Made by a program: the position numbers and the translations under genes. The notes under the pieces are model-generated. The model was not told where the DNA came from. It saw only the letters and a program-made list of their open reading frames with translations, and made no database searches. 64,000 nt of DNA from Glaciecola sp041380235 (GTDB lineage: Bacteria; Pseudomonadota; Gammaproteobacteria; Enterobacterales; Alteromonadaceae), in NCBI RefSeq assembly GCF_041380235.1, contig NZ_JBGIYY010000007.1:155506-219505 (forward strand), read 5' to 3'. This document shows positions 27,080 through 35,310 of this stretch, piece after piece (the first letter of the stretch is position 1; each line of letters starts with the position of its first letter).

Positions 27080-28198
27080 ATGATGACCTTAGATGAATGT
27101 TTAAAAGCAATGGTAACAAATGATGCTTCAGATTTATTTGTAACCGCCGGTATGCCAATTAGTGTGAAGGTAAACGGTAAATTAAAGCCCATATCTGATA
27201 CTAAACTATCTAAAGAAGACGCATTGTCGATTGTTCATCAGGCTATGACTGACGATCAAAAAGAAGACTTTAAGCATGAAAAAGAATGTAATTTTGCGGT
27301 AAGTTTATTTGATGTGGGTCGCTTTCGTTGTTCTGCATTTTGGCAGCGTGATGCGGCCGGGATGGTTGTCAGAAGAATTGTAATGGAAATTCCAAAGGCA
27401 AGTAGCTTAGGCCTTCCTCCTATTCTGAACGACATTATCATGGCTAAAAAGGGTCTTGTGTTGTTTGTTGGCGGCACTGGCACAGGTAAGTCTACTTCAC
27501 TTGCGGCGTTAATCGGGCATCGGAATGAAAATTCTTATGGCCACATTTTGACAATTGAAGACCCAATCGAATTTTTGCATTCACATCGAAACTGTATTGT
27601 CACGCAGCGCGAAGTCGGTATCGATACCTTGTCTTTTGATGAGGCTCTCAAAAGCTCTTTGAGACAGGCGCCTGACGTCATACTTATTGGCGAGATCCGC
27701 TCCATGGAAACGATGGAATACGCGATGTCTTTTGCAGATACAGGGCATTTGTGTGTGGCCACGCTGCACGCTAATAATGCGAACCAAGCCATTGAACGAA
27801 TTATGCATTTAGCGCCTAGCGAGCTTCATGCAAAACTACGTTACGATCTGAGCTTAAACATTCGAGCCATTGTGGCTCAGCAATTGGTGCCTACTGTTGA
27901 CGGAAAAGGCCGGGTTGCGGCGATTGAAATATTACTAAATTCGCCACTAATTTCTGATCTGATCCAGCGTAATGAAATGGGCGCGCTCAAAGAAGCAATG
28001 ATGAAGGGAAGGGAGCTTGGTATGCAAACCTTCGACATGGCTTTATATGACTTATTTAAACAAGGTAAAATCAACGAAGAGCAAGCTCTGCATCATGCAG
28101 ACTCGCCTAATGATTTGCGCTTGATGATTAAATTAGACAGCAAGTCTTTTGGCAGTCCTTTGGGCTCTTTAAGTAACGTTTCAATTGATTTAGATTAG
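27080..28198 (+). CDS. pilU: PilT-dependent accessory twitching ATPase PilU
   Basis: A 372-residue PilT paralogue that supports PilT during pilus retraction. Walker A is GGTGTGKSTSLAAL, the Asp box ILTIEDPIEFLHS, Walker B-like APDVILIGEIRS, and the His box GHLCVATLHANN. It has a longer, less conserved C-terminal tail than PilT, as PilU proteins do. ATG 27080 is preceded by AAAGAGA. It probably forms one transcript with pilT. No pilus structural genes are present in the window. Confidence 0.96.
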   Translation: MMTLDECLKAMVTNDASDLFVTAGMPISVKVNGKLKPISDTKLSKEDALSIVHQAMTDDQKEDFKHEKECNFAVSLFDVGRFRCSAFWQRDAAGMVVRRIVMEIPKASSLGLPPILNDIIMAKKGLVLFVGGTGTGKSTSLAALIGHRNENSYGHILTIEDPIEFLHSHRNCIVTQREVGIDTLSFDEALKSSLRQAPDVILIGEIRSMETMEYAMSFADTGHLCVATLHANNANQAIERIMHLAPSELHAKLRYDLSLNIRAIVAQQLVPTVDGKGRVAAIEILLNSPLISDLIQRNEMGALKEAMMKGRELGMQTFDMALYDLFKQGKINEEQALHHADSPNDLRLMIKLDSKSFGSPLGSLSNVSIDLD

Positions 28199-28313
28199 GC
28201 CTTATTTTATAAACCGCTTTACTTTGATTGAAAGTCCTTGATAATTTGGGTTTACTTAAACACCATATTATTCAAGTGCTTGGTTACAGTGGTTAGCGAG
28301 CGCACTCACGTAA

Positions 28314-28352
28314 TATAGTCATGCAATATAGTCGTGCAATATAGTCATGCAA
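28314..28352 (+). repeat. Three tandem 13-bp repeats before the DUF2007 gene
   Basis: TATAGTCATGCAA at 28314, TATAGTCGTGCAA at 28327 and TATAGTCATGCAA at 28340 lie head to tail with one substitution, ending 20 bp before the start codon. They may hold regulatory sites or be simple slippage products. Confidence 0.85.
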
Positions 28353-28371
28353 TACATAGGCGCCCCGCTAA

Positions 28372-28704
28372 ATGAAACGCTTTTACAAAGATTTTGATCA
28401 ATTTAAAGTACGTCAAATTTACATTCTGCTCAGCGATGCAGGCATTCCCTGCACCATCAAAAACGAACTCTTGCAAGGCGCTAGCGGTGAAATTCCGCAT
28501 CATGAGGCATTGCCAGAAATTTGGTTGTTAGACAATGAGTGGGAAGCCAAAGCTAGCGCATTATTAGCAGAGTTTGAGCAAGATATAAAAGCCGAAGACG
28601 TATCAGAATTTGATTGGCTGTGCGCGTCTTGTGAGCAAAGCAATGAGCCGCAGTTCAGAATCTGCTGGCAGTGCCAAAGCCCTCGCGAAGCCCAAATCGA
28701 TTGA
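28372..28704 (+). CDS. DUF2007-type protein with C-terminal zinc ribbon
   Basis: A 110-residue protein. The N-terminal part (MKRFYKDFDQFKVRQIYILLSDAGIPCTI) resembles the DUF2007 'putative signal transducing' fold related to PII. The C-terminus has a RanBP2-type zinc ribbon with two CxxC pairs (LCASCEQ and ICWQCQS). The function is unknown; the ribbon suggests binding to protein or nucleic acid. It is convergent with ruvX, with 10 bp between stop codons. The repeats just upstream may carry its control sites. Confidence 0.8.
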   Translation: MKRFYKDFDQFKVRQIYILLSDAGIPCTIKNELLQGASGEIPHHEALPEIWLLDNEWEAKASALLAEFEQDIKAEDVSEFDWLCASCEQSNEPQFRICWQCQSPREAQID

Positions 28705-28714
28705 TTGATCGAGG

Positions 28715-29143
28715 CTATTGTTCTTGTGTAGGCTCTACCAACCAGCTTTCGTAAATCAGACACGCCGAAACGCTATCGACTTTTTCTTTGCTTAATTTCT
28801 TGTATCCACCAAATTCAAACAACCTGGCTTTTGCCTCTACGGTGGTTAAGCGCTCATCTTGATAGTGCACTTTAAGATTGAATTTATGAGCAAGTCTGCG
28901 GCCAAATTTTTTCGCGTTTGCCGTAATGGCTTGAGGGGTGCCATCCATGTTTAAAGGCAAGCCAACGACTAGAGCTGAAGGTTGCCATTCTTTTAAAACT
29001 TGTGTTACCACTTCCCAGTCGGGAATACCATCTCTAGCCTGCAGTGCTGCAAGAGGAGAAGCTGTGCCGGTGATGCTCTGACCAACGGCAACACCGATGC
29101 TTTTCATGCCAAAATCAAAGGCCAGAATTGTTTGATTATTCAC
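28715..29143 (-). CDS. ruvX: Holliday junction resolvase-like protein RuvX (YqgF)
   Basis: A 142-residue RNase H-fold nuclease, essential in E. coli, that processes the 5' end of pre-16S rRNA and is related to Holliday junction resolvases. Motifs: ILAFDFGMKSIGVAVG with the first catalytic Asp, ALVVGLPLNMDGTPQ, and VHYQDERLTTVEA with the DE pair. SVSACLIYESWL ends the domain. The start is GTG 29143, directly after the yqgE stop codon with no gap, so the two are translationally coupled. Order gshB-yqgE-ruvX is conserved in gammaproteobacteria. Confidence 0.95.
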   Translation of the reverse strand: MNNQTILAFDFGMKSIGVAVGQSITGTASPLAALQARDGIPDWEVVTQVLKEWQPSALVVGLPLNMDGTPQAITANAKKFGRRLAHKFNLKVHYQDERLTTVEAKARLFEFGGYKKLSKEKVDSVSACLIYESWLVEPTQEQ

Positions 29144-29719
29144 CTATGCATGCCCAGACTGCTGGGTGAGCTGCCAAACGTCAACGCCAAGTTTGTTTAC
29201 CGCAGCCTGCCATTTTTTATGGATCGGCGTATCGAACAAAATATCATGATCAGCTTGAAGGGTCAGCCACGCATTATCTTGAAGTTCTTGTTCTAATTGT
29301 CCTGGCTCCCAACCTGCATATCCTAGTGCAATAATACTGCGCGCTGGACCGCGACTATTGCCAATTACCGATAAGATGTCTTTTGAGGTGGTAACCATGA
29401 TTTCGGAATTAAGCTGCATGCTCGAATTCCATCCGGTTTGATTGCTGTGCAAAATAAAACCACGGTCTTGATTTACCGGGCCTCCACATACCACAATTTT
29501 ATCTATTTTATCTTCGTCGATGTTGGCTGAATTGTCTGTTTGCGCAATCAGCTCACGAAACGTCATGCTTGAAGCTTGATTGATGACGATACCCATCGCC
29601 CCATTTTCGTTGTGTTCTAACACATATGTGACCGAGCGAGAAAAATACTCATCGTCTAAACAAGGCATGGCTACCAAAAAATGGTTTTGCAAGCTGGTTA
29701 TTTGTTCAATATTCGCCAC
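29144..29719 (-). CDS. yqgE: YqgE/AlgH family protein
   Basis: A 191-residue UPF0301 protein with the signatures HFLVAMPCLDDEYFSRSVTY, NGAMGIVINQ, VVCGGPVNQDRGFILH and IALGYAGWEPGQLEQEL. The family was named after AlgH of Pseudomonas, which affects alginate, but the biochemical role is not known. Translation begins at GTG 29719. It lies 17 bp behind gshB and touches ruvX. Confidence 0.94.
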   Translation of the reverse strand: MANIEQITSLQNHFLVAMPCLDDEYFSRSVTYVLEHNENGAMGIVINQASSMTFRELIAQTDNSANIDEDKIDKIVVCGGPVNQDRGFILHSNQTGWNSSMQLNSEIMVTTSKDILSVIGNSRGPARSIIALGYAGWEPGQLEQELQDNAWLTLQADHDILFDTPIHKKWQAAVNKLGVDVWQLTQQSGHA

Positions 29720-29736
29720 AGTGACTGATTACTCCC

Positions 29737-30684
29737 CTAAAGTCGTTTTTCGATAGCATCAAATAATTTGGCGCACACATTCACAGGATATGCGGCCTCG
29801 ATTTCACGAACGCAAGTGGGCGATGTAATGTTTATTTCAGTGACTTTATTACCAATCATGTCTAAGCCAACAAACAAAATACCTCGACTGGGCATATCCT
29901 TAGCGATAGTTTGCGCTACTAGCATGTCTTCTTTGTTTACTTCTTGGGGAACACCTGAGCCTCCGGCAGCTAAATTTCCACGGGTTTCATTGGCGGCGGG
30001 CAAGCGTGCTAAACAATAAGGTATCACTTCGCCATCGATCAACAATATGCGTTTGTCACCTTTGCTTATTTCAGGCATGTAGCGCTGTACCATGGCGTGT
30101 TTGTTACCATTGTCGGTTAGCACTTCGCTGATCACCCCTAAATTGGTGCCATCAGGAGTGACTCTAAATATGGACGTGCCGCCCATGCCATCGAGAGGCT
30201 TGCAAATAATGTCTTTATGTTTCGCATGAAAGGCTTTGAACGCTGACTTTTGCGAGGTCACTAAGGTATCTGGGATAAACTGGGGGTAAAGCGCAGTAAA
30301 TAATTTTTCGTTAAAATCTCTTAAGGCCTGCGGTTTGTTAACCACCAATGCCCCTGCTGTTTCTGCAAGTTCCAAAATATGCGTCGCATATAAGAACTCG
30401 CTATCAAAGGGGGGGTCTTTGCGCATTAAGATAACGTCCATCTCACCTAGGTTGATGGTTTGTTCGGACAATACTTGATAGTAATCTGTCACAGAGTCGG
30501 TAATGCTAATAGTTTGAGAGATTGCGAGTGGCACACCATTATCTATGCTCAAGTGTTTCTGCTGAATATAGTGAATTTGGTATCCGCGGCGCTGAGCTTC
30601 TAGCATTAGCGCAAAGCTGGTATCTTTTTTAGTATTAATCGCAGTGATAGGGTCCATCACTACTGCAAGTTTTAAATTCGCCAT
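29737..30684 (-). CDS. gshB: Glutathione synthetase
   Basis: An ATP-grasp ligase of 315 residues that joins gamma-glutamylcysteine and glycine. Typical segments: VVMDPITAINTKKDTSFALMLEA at the N-terminus, MRKDPPFDSEFLYATHILE, NKPQALRDFNEKLF, CKPLDGMGGTSIFRV in the ATP-grasp loop, and EINITSPTCVREIE for Mg binding. It lies 69 bp after rsmE and is followed by yqgE. A GST and a glutaredoxin-peroxiredoxin fusion in the same window can use its product. Confidence 0.97.
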   Translation of the reverse strand: MANLKLAVVMDPITAINTKKDTSFALMLEAQRRGYQIHYIQQKHLSIDNGVPLAISQTISITDSVTDYYQVLSEQTINLGEMDVILMRKDPPFDSEFLYATHILELAETAGALVVNKPQALRDFNEKLFTALYPQFIPDTLVTSQKSAFKAFHAKHKDIICKPLDGMGGTSIFRVTPDGTNLGVISEVLTDNGNKHAMVQRYMPEISKGDKRILLIDGEVIPYCLARLPAANETRGNLAAGGSGVPQEVNKEDMLVAQTIAKDMPSRGILFVGLDMIGNKVTEINITSPTCVREIEAAYPVNVCAKLFDAIEKRL

Positions 30685-30753
30685 AATTAAATATCTCTAA
30701 TCTGTTGGAAAAAACACGGCTTATCGTGTGGTGTTTTAGTCAAAGTCGAAAAG

Positions 30754-31482
30754 TTAAAGGTCACCATGAAGGGCTTGCAACACAGCAATGCTTGTTACTG
30801 CTGCTGTTTCAGTGCGAAGAATACGAGGCCCCATGTTTACCGCAGTATAGCCAATTTGTTCGGCAGTATAGACTTCTTGCTCAGAAAAACCGCCTTCCGG
30901 GCCAATAAGTAATTGAAACCCAGTTTCAGAGCGCGCAATACCCGACAGATAATGCTGGCTCGAGGGCGCTAGGATCAGTTTTTTCATGTTTGACTGTTTG
31001 CCAATAAAGCGGCTATATGGAACCGGCTGATGCAATATTGGTAGCCGATTTCGCTGCGACTGTTCGCAGGCTCCAATGATGATTTTAAGCCATTGTTCAT
31101 GTTTTTTAGCCCAGCGGTCTTCGCTTAACTTGACGTTACAAAATTCGGTAATAACGGGCGTAATTTCGCTGACCCCTAACTCTACTGCTTTTTGTAATGC
31201 ATAATCCATGCGATCGCCCTTTGATACCCCCTGAGCAAGATGCACTGAAAGCGGCGACTCTACATGCAAACTAATTTGCGCGTCGACTAAAGCAGAGCAA
31301 TGTTTTTTGTGGATGATTGTTATTTGAGAAGGGAAATCTGACCCGTCACCGTTAAAAAGTACAATAGGTGAGCCTTCTTTTAAGCGTAATACGGTGCATA
31401 TATAATGCGAAAGTGTCGCTTCGAGAATAACCTCGGTGTCGGGCTGAAGAGCTTGATTAGTATAGAATCTAGGAATGCGCAT
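30754..31482 (-). CDS. rsmE: 16S rRNA (uracil1498-N3)-methyltransferase
   Basis: A 242-residue SPOUT-class methyltransferase that modifies U1498 of 16S rRNA. The N-terminal PUA-like domain begins MRIPRFYTNQ. The SPOUT knot motifs are LLIGPEGGFSEQEV and NMGPRILRTETAAVTSIAVLQ, and ACEQSQRNRLPIL is typical. It is the first gene of the rsmE-gshB-yqgE-ruvX row. The start ATG matches the family. Confidence 0.95.
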   Translation of the reverse strand: MRIPRFYTNQALQPDTEVILEATLSHYICTVLRLKEGSPIVLFNGDGSDFPSQITIIHKKHCSALVDAQISLHVESPLSVHLAQGVSKGDRMDYALQKAVELGVSEITPVITEFCNVKLSEDRWAKKHEQWLKIIIGACEQSQRNRLPILHQPVPYSRFIGKQSNMKKLILAPSSQHYLSGIARSETGFQLLIGPEGGFSEQEVYTAEQIGYTAVNMGPRILRTETAAVTSIAVLQALHGDL

Positions 31483-31592
31483 AATTATAAATGAAGGGTA
31501 ATTAGCGCATTAGTATCGCAAATTAGCTTAGGCGATGTCGATGTAAAAGTAGAAATGAATGCCGAATCGGGTTAAAATCCATCCGATTTTGT

Positions 31593-31817
31593 TCAAGCAG
31601 CCTCTGTGTTACGCGACTTCATGTTGTAAGCGCTACTGTACGAACGTGAAATTGAGTCGCCTGTATTTGCAGACTTATGTTCATCAATTGGTGTGGGTGT
31701 TTCGTTTTCTTTTCGAGCATAGACGGTATTTTTACCGCGCGGCTCGGTTAGACAAAATGCGAATAAACCAATAACAATTAAAAATAATAATGTAAGTATA
31801 ATACCAGAGAATTCCAT
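31593..31817 (-). CDS. Hypothetical small single-pass membrane protein
   Basis: A 74-residue frame begins MEFSGIILTLLFLIVIGLFA, a strongly hydrophobic N-terminal segment, then has a polar tail rich in Ser, Thr and Lys. No family was recognised. ATG 31817 places the hydrophobic segment at the very N-terminus; ATG 31841 would add eight residues. It lies 110 bp upstream of rsmE on the same strand. Confidence 0.5.
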   Translation of the reverse strand: MEFSGIILTLLFLIVIGLFAFCLTEPRGKNTVYARKENETPTPIDEHKSANTGDSISRSYSSAYNMKSRNTEAA

Positions 31818-32049
31818 GCTCTTTTGACTCCGTAATGTCACTGGTCGAATTTATACACCGATCAAAAGGTCATTGCAAGCAAATGTGTTGCAAATTTGCT
31901 ACACATTTGTTAAATAACTGAAATAACAAAAAAAATTACTTACCATTTATTTTGAAAAATGCGTAAAGTGAAAAAAGTCCAAACAAAATATCACCTCAAA
32001 CGCGGTGAATTTGGACTAAATTAAACATAAATACAAAGGAAATGTCATC

Positions 32050-32877
32050 ATGTTCGACTTCACAGCAGACGATGCAACAAAATATTTAGATCTTTATATC
32101 ATTCCATTCGCGATTAACCTTGTTGTCGCAATCATTATATTCGTCATCGGTAAAATGGTGGTTAATATACTGGTTAATTTAGTGGGTAAATTACTTGGTC
32201 GTGCCTCTTACGACCCAATGTTAGTCAACTTCTTGAAGAGCATTGTCAAAGCAGTATTGATGCTGTTTGTAATCATTGCTGCCTTAGGTAGATTAGGCAT
32301 TGATACCACATCATTAATCGCTATCTTAGGTGCTGCAGGTTTAGCTATCGGCCTTTCTTTGCAAGGTTCATTACAAAACTTTGCTGCCGGCGTAATGCTA
32401 CTAGTATTTAAACCCTTCAAATCTGGCAATTTTGTAGACGCTGGTGGTGCCATGGGTACTGTAAAATCAATCGGTATCTTTACCACCGTTATGAATACGC
32501 CTGATAATAAAGAAATTATCGTACCAAACGGCGCGATTTATGGTGGCAATATTACCAATTTCTCTGCTAAAGATACTCGCCGTGTTGACATGGTTTTCGG
32601 TATTGGATACGGGGACGACCTTAAGAAAGCGAAAGCGGTCTTAGAAGAAATGGTAATGGCTGATGAGCGTATTCTTAAGGATCCGGCTCCACAAGTTGCA
32701 GTTTCTGAGCTTGGCGACAGCAGTGTCAATTTTGTAGTGCGCCCTTGGGTTAACGCAAGCGATTATTGGGGTGTAATGTTTGATTTCACTGAAGCTGTTA
32801 AAATCCGCTTTGACGCTGAAGGTATCTCTATCCCGTTCCCGCAAATGGATGTGCATGTTCACAAAAATGCTGAATAG
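32050..32877 (+). CDS. mscS: Small-conductance mechanosensitive channel
   Basis: This homoheptameric inner-membrane channel releases solutes on hypo-osmotic shock. At 275 residues it is close to E. coli MscS (286). There are three transmembrane segments; the pore-lining TM3 carries the Gly/Ala-packed stretch GAAGLAIGLSLQGSLQNFAAG. A cytoplasmic beta domain follows (PFKSGNFVDAGGAMGTVKSI, IVPNGAIYGGNITNFS). ATG 32050 is preceded by AAAGGAAA. It has a strong terminator just downstream. In E. coli mscS lies next to fbaA-pgk, so its place in this cluster fits. Confidence 0.96.
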   Translation: MFDFTADDATKYLDLYIIPFAINLVVAIIIFVIGKMVVNILVNLVGKLLGRASYDPMLVNFLKSIVKAVLMLFVIIAALGRLGIDTTSLIAILGAAGLAIGLSLQGSLQNFAAGVMLLVFKPFKSGNFVDAGGAMGTVKSIGIFTTVMNTPDNKEIIVPNGAIYGGNITNFSAKDTRRVDMVFGIGYGDDLKKAKAVLEEMVMADERILKDPAPQVAVSELGDSSVNFVVRPWVNASDYWGVMFDFTEAVKIRFDAEGISIPFPQMDVHVHKNAE

Positions 32878-32930
32878 GCTTTTGTCCTCACAAGTATGGG
32901 TTAGGTTTGAAACCAAATCCTAGATAGCAA

Positions 32931-32957
32931 AAACCCAGTGATTTCACTGGGTTTTTT
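32931..32957 (+). terminator. Rho-independent terminator of mscS
   Basis: Stem AAACCCAGTG/CACTGGGTTT with an ATTT loop is followed by a T-run. The A-run on the other side lets it also serve the convergent loiP transcript. Confidence 0.92.
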
Positions 32958-32991
32958 TATGTCTAAAAAAATGTATTGAATACGTGTCTTA

Positions 32992-33792
32992 CTATCTGCA
33001 ATTAGGTTTTACACTTACCTGATTATACAAAGCTAAGGCTGGTTTCATATTAGCGTTAAGCTTACTAATTCGAGTTTCTGGCGCCGGGTGAGTGGATAAT
33101 ATTTCTAAAGGTCGCTGGCCGCCACTTGCCTTGTTCATATTATTCCACAGCTTGATAGATTCGCGCGGATCAAAGCCTGCTCTAGCCATAAGGTCTAAAC
33201 CAATAATGTCTGCTTCGCTTTCGTGGGTGCGGCTAAATGGCAGAGTAAGACCAACCTGCACACCCAAGCCCAAGGCCGACATGATGGCAGGGGTTTGTTG
33301 AACGCCATTGACGCTCAGGGCTTGATTCACCACCTCTTGGCTAACGCCAATTAAGGTAGATTGACTCATTCTCTCATTCCCATGTTGGGCGATTACATGG
33401 CCTACTTCATGGCCGATTACTGCCGCAACCTGATGTTGGTTTTCAGCTACCTTTAAAAGACCCGTATACACACCAATTTTTTTACCAGGCAGGGCAAAAG
33501 CGTTCACTTGATCAGATTCAAATACCACCACTTCCCATTCATCAGGAGATGCGTTTTTGTCTAGTTGCTGAATAATGTTATTGGCAATGCACTGTACAAA
33601 ACGATTGGTGACCGCTTGGGTGGATATTGGCGTTTCTTGCTTCATACCTGCAAATGCTTGAATACCCGATTGCGATAATTGCTGATCACTATAGAGTAAT
33701 ACTTGACTGCGGCCAGTAGGTGAGGTGGTACAAGCGCTCAGTAATGAGGCAGCCACTGCAGTAAGCAGAGCATACTGTATGCGTTTTTTCAT
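32992..33792 (-). CDS. loiP: M48 family outer-membrane metalloprotease lipoprotein (LoiP-like)
   Basis: ATG 33792 gives 266 residues beginning with a lipoprotein signal peptide; the lipobox LLSAC places the lipidated Cys at residue 21. The zinc motif HEVGH lies at 128-132, with the third ligand region ESEADIIGLDLMARAGFDP. E. coli LoiP (YggG) is an outer membrane protease of the same family and its gene lies next to tktA, which supports the name. It lies 73 bp behind metK on the minus strand. A longer frame would overlap metK and lacks homology. Confidence 0.9.
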   Translation of the reverse strand: MKKRIQYALLTAVAASLLSACTTSPTGRSQVLLYSDQQLSQSGIQAFAGMKQETPISTQAVTNRFVQCIANNIIQQLDKNASPDEWEVVVFESDQVNAFALPGKKIGVYTGLLKVAENQHQVAAVIGHEVGHVIAQHGNERMSQSTLIGVSQEVVNQALSVNGVQQTPAIMSALGLGVQVGLTLPFSRTHESEADIIGLDLMARAGFDPRESIKLWNNMNKASGGQRPLEILSTHPAPETRISKLNANMKPALALYNQVSVKPNCR

Positions 33793-33865
33793 TTTATCAT
33801 CCTTTACAAACTGGCGCTTACTGGCTAAATCAAGTAGGCCGCAAGCGCCATTAATTTGCTGATGA

Positions 33866-35017
33866 TTATAGCTGAGCATCCTCGCGCAATACAGCGGCTT
33901 TATCGATTTGTTCCCATGGGAACTCTTCGCGACCAAAGTGACCATAAGCTGCGGTAGGCAGATATATCGGGCGCTCTAAATCGAGCATTTTTATTAAACC
34001 ATATGGGCGTAAATCAAAATGACGCGCAATTAATTCAATAAGTGCGGGCTCACTAATTTTGCCGGTGCCGAAGGTGTCTACATTAATCGAAGTCGGTTCT
34101 ACGACTCCAATCGCGTAAGATATTTGGATTTCGCAGCGGTCGGCTAATCCTGCGGCCACAATATTCTTGGCTACATAACGACCAGCATAAGCTGCACTGC
34201 GATCCACTTTTGATGGATCTTTACCAGAAAAAGCACCACCGCCGTGACGTGCCATACCGCCATAGGTGTCGACAATGATTTTACGACCAGTTAACCCGCA
34301 GTCACCCATTGGGCCGCCGATTACAAAGCGTCCGGTGGGGTTGATATGGTATTTGGTTTTTGCCGTTAGCCACTCAGCGGGCAAAGTGGGTTTAATAATT
34401 TCTTCCATTACGGCTTCGCGGATGGTTTTGTTATCGACGCTATCGCAGTGTTGAGTCGACAGTACTACCGCATCGATGGCAACTGGCTTGTTGTTTTCAT
34501 AGACAAAGGTGACCTGTGATTTAGCATCAGGGCGCAACCATGCAAGCTGACCGTTTTTTCTGAGTTTTGCCTGTTGCTGAACTAAGCGATGCGAATAGGT
34601 AATTGGTGCAGGCATCAATACGTCAGTTTCATTGCTCGCATAACCGAACATTAAACCTTGGTCACCGGCACCTTGTTCTTCAGGGGAGGCTTTATCGACC
34701 CCTTGATTAATATCCGATGATTGCTTACCAATCGCGTTAAGCACCGCGCAAGATTCGCCGTCAAAGCCCATGTCTGAATGCGTATAACCAATGTCTTTGA
34801 CCGTCTTACGGGTTAATTCTTCGATATCGACCCAGGCAGTAGTGTTAATTTCACCACCGACAAGCACCATACCGGTTTTTACAAAAGTTTCGCAGGCAAC
34901 GCGCGCTTTAGGGTCTTCCTTTAGAATCGCATCTAATACGGCGTCTGAAATTTGATCGGCAATCTTGTCTGGATGGCCTTCTGATACTGACTCTGAGGTA
35001 AATAAACGTGAAGTCAT
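33866..35017 (-). CDS. metK: S-adenosylmethionine synthetase
   Basis: Makes SAM from methionine and ATP. At 383 residues it matches E. coli MetK (384). Motifs: SESVSEGHPDKIADQISDAV at the N-terminus, GAGDQGLMFGYA (signature 1), and GGGAFSGKDPSKVDRSAAY (signature 2). SAM supplied here serves, among others, RsmE and HsdM in the same window. A three-box MetJ operator lies about 120 bp upstream, which fits repression by SAM-bound MetJ. Confidence 0.98.
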   Translation of the reverse strand: MTSRLFTSESVSEGHPDKIADQISDAVLDAILKEDPKARVACETFVKTGMVLVGGEINTTAWVDIEELTRKTVKDIGYTHSDMGFDGESCAVLNAIGKQSSDINQGVDKASPEEQGAGDQGLMFGYASNETDVLMPAPITYSHRLVQQQAKLRKNGQLAWLRPDAKSQVTFVYENNKPVAIDAVVLSTQHCDSVDNKTIREAVMEEIIKPTLPAEWLTAKTKYHINPTGRFVIGGPMGDCGLTGRKIIVDTYGGMARHGGGAFSGKDPSKVDRSAAYAGRYVAKNIVAAGLADRCEIQISYAIGVVEPTSINVDTFGTGKISEPALIELIARHFDLRPYGLIKMLDLERPIYLPTAAYGHFGREEFPWEQIDKAAVLREDAQL

Positions 35018-35134
35018 TTAATTTCCTGAATAATAAATTTAGTTAAATATGCTCACTAATCGCCATTACTAATGGCCGAGCGTGTATATCTATCGGCAAC
35101 TTTTACGTTGAACTGAGCGGTGATTGTAGTATAT

Positions 35135-35158
35135 TTCCGTCTAGACGTCTAAAAGTCT
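35135..35158 (-). promoter_or_regulatory. MetJ operator upstream of metK
   Basis: Three tandem 8-mers, TTCCGTCT, AGACGTCT and AAAAGTCT on the plus strand, match the palindromic MetJ box AGACGTCT in 5, 8 and 6 of 8 positions. They lie between the divergent metK and tkt; the metK position fits known MetJ control. Confidence 0.85.
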
Positions 35159-35310
35159 ATTTGATTAATGTTAAATACCCAAAATTGCACAAGCTTGGAT
35201 CACTTCTTAGGGCATTTGTCGTAATTAATGATTGAAGTGCTCATAGCCCTGAGCCACAATGGGCGCCTTAAAAATACACTGCCAAATTCGGATTATTCAA
35301 AGGAGATTAC

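Noticed and set aside
33793..33945. N-terminal extension of the LoiP-like gene into metK
   Set aside because: The lipoprotein signal peptide begins at ATG 33792; the extension covers the metK end and is not conserved.
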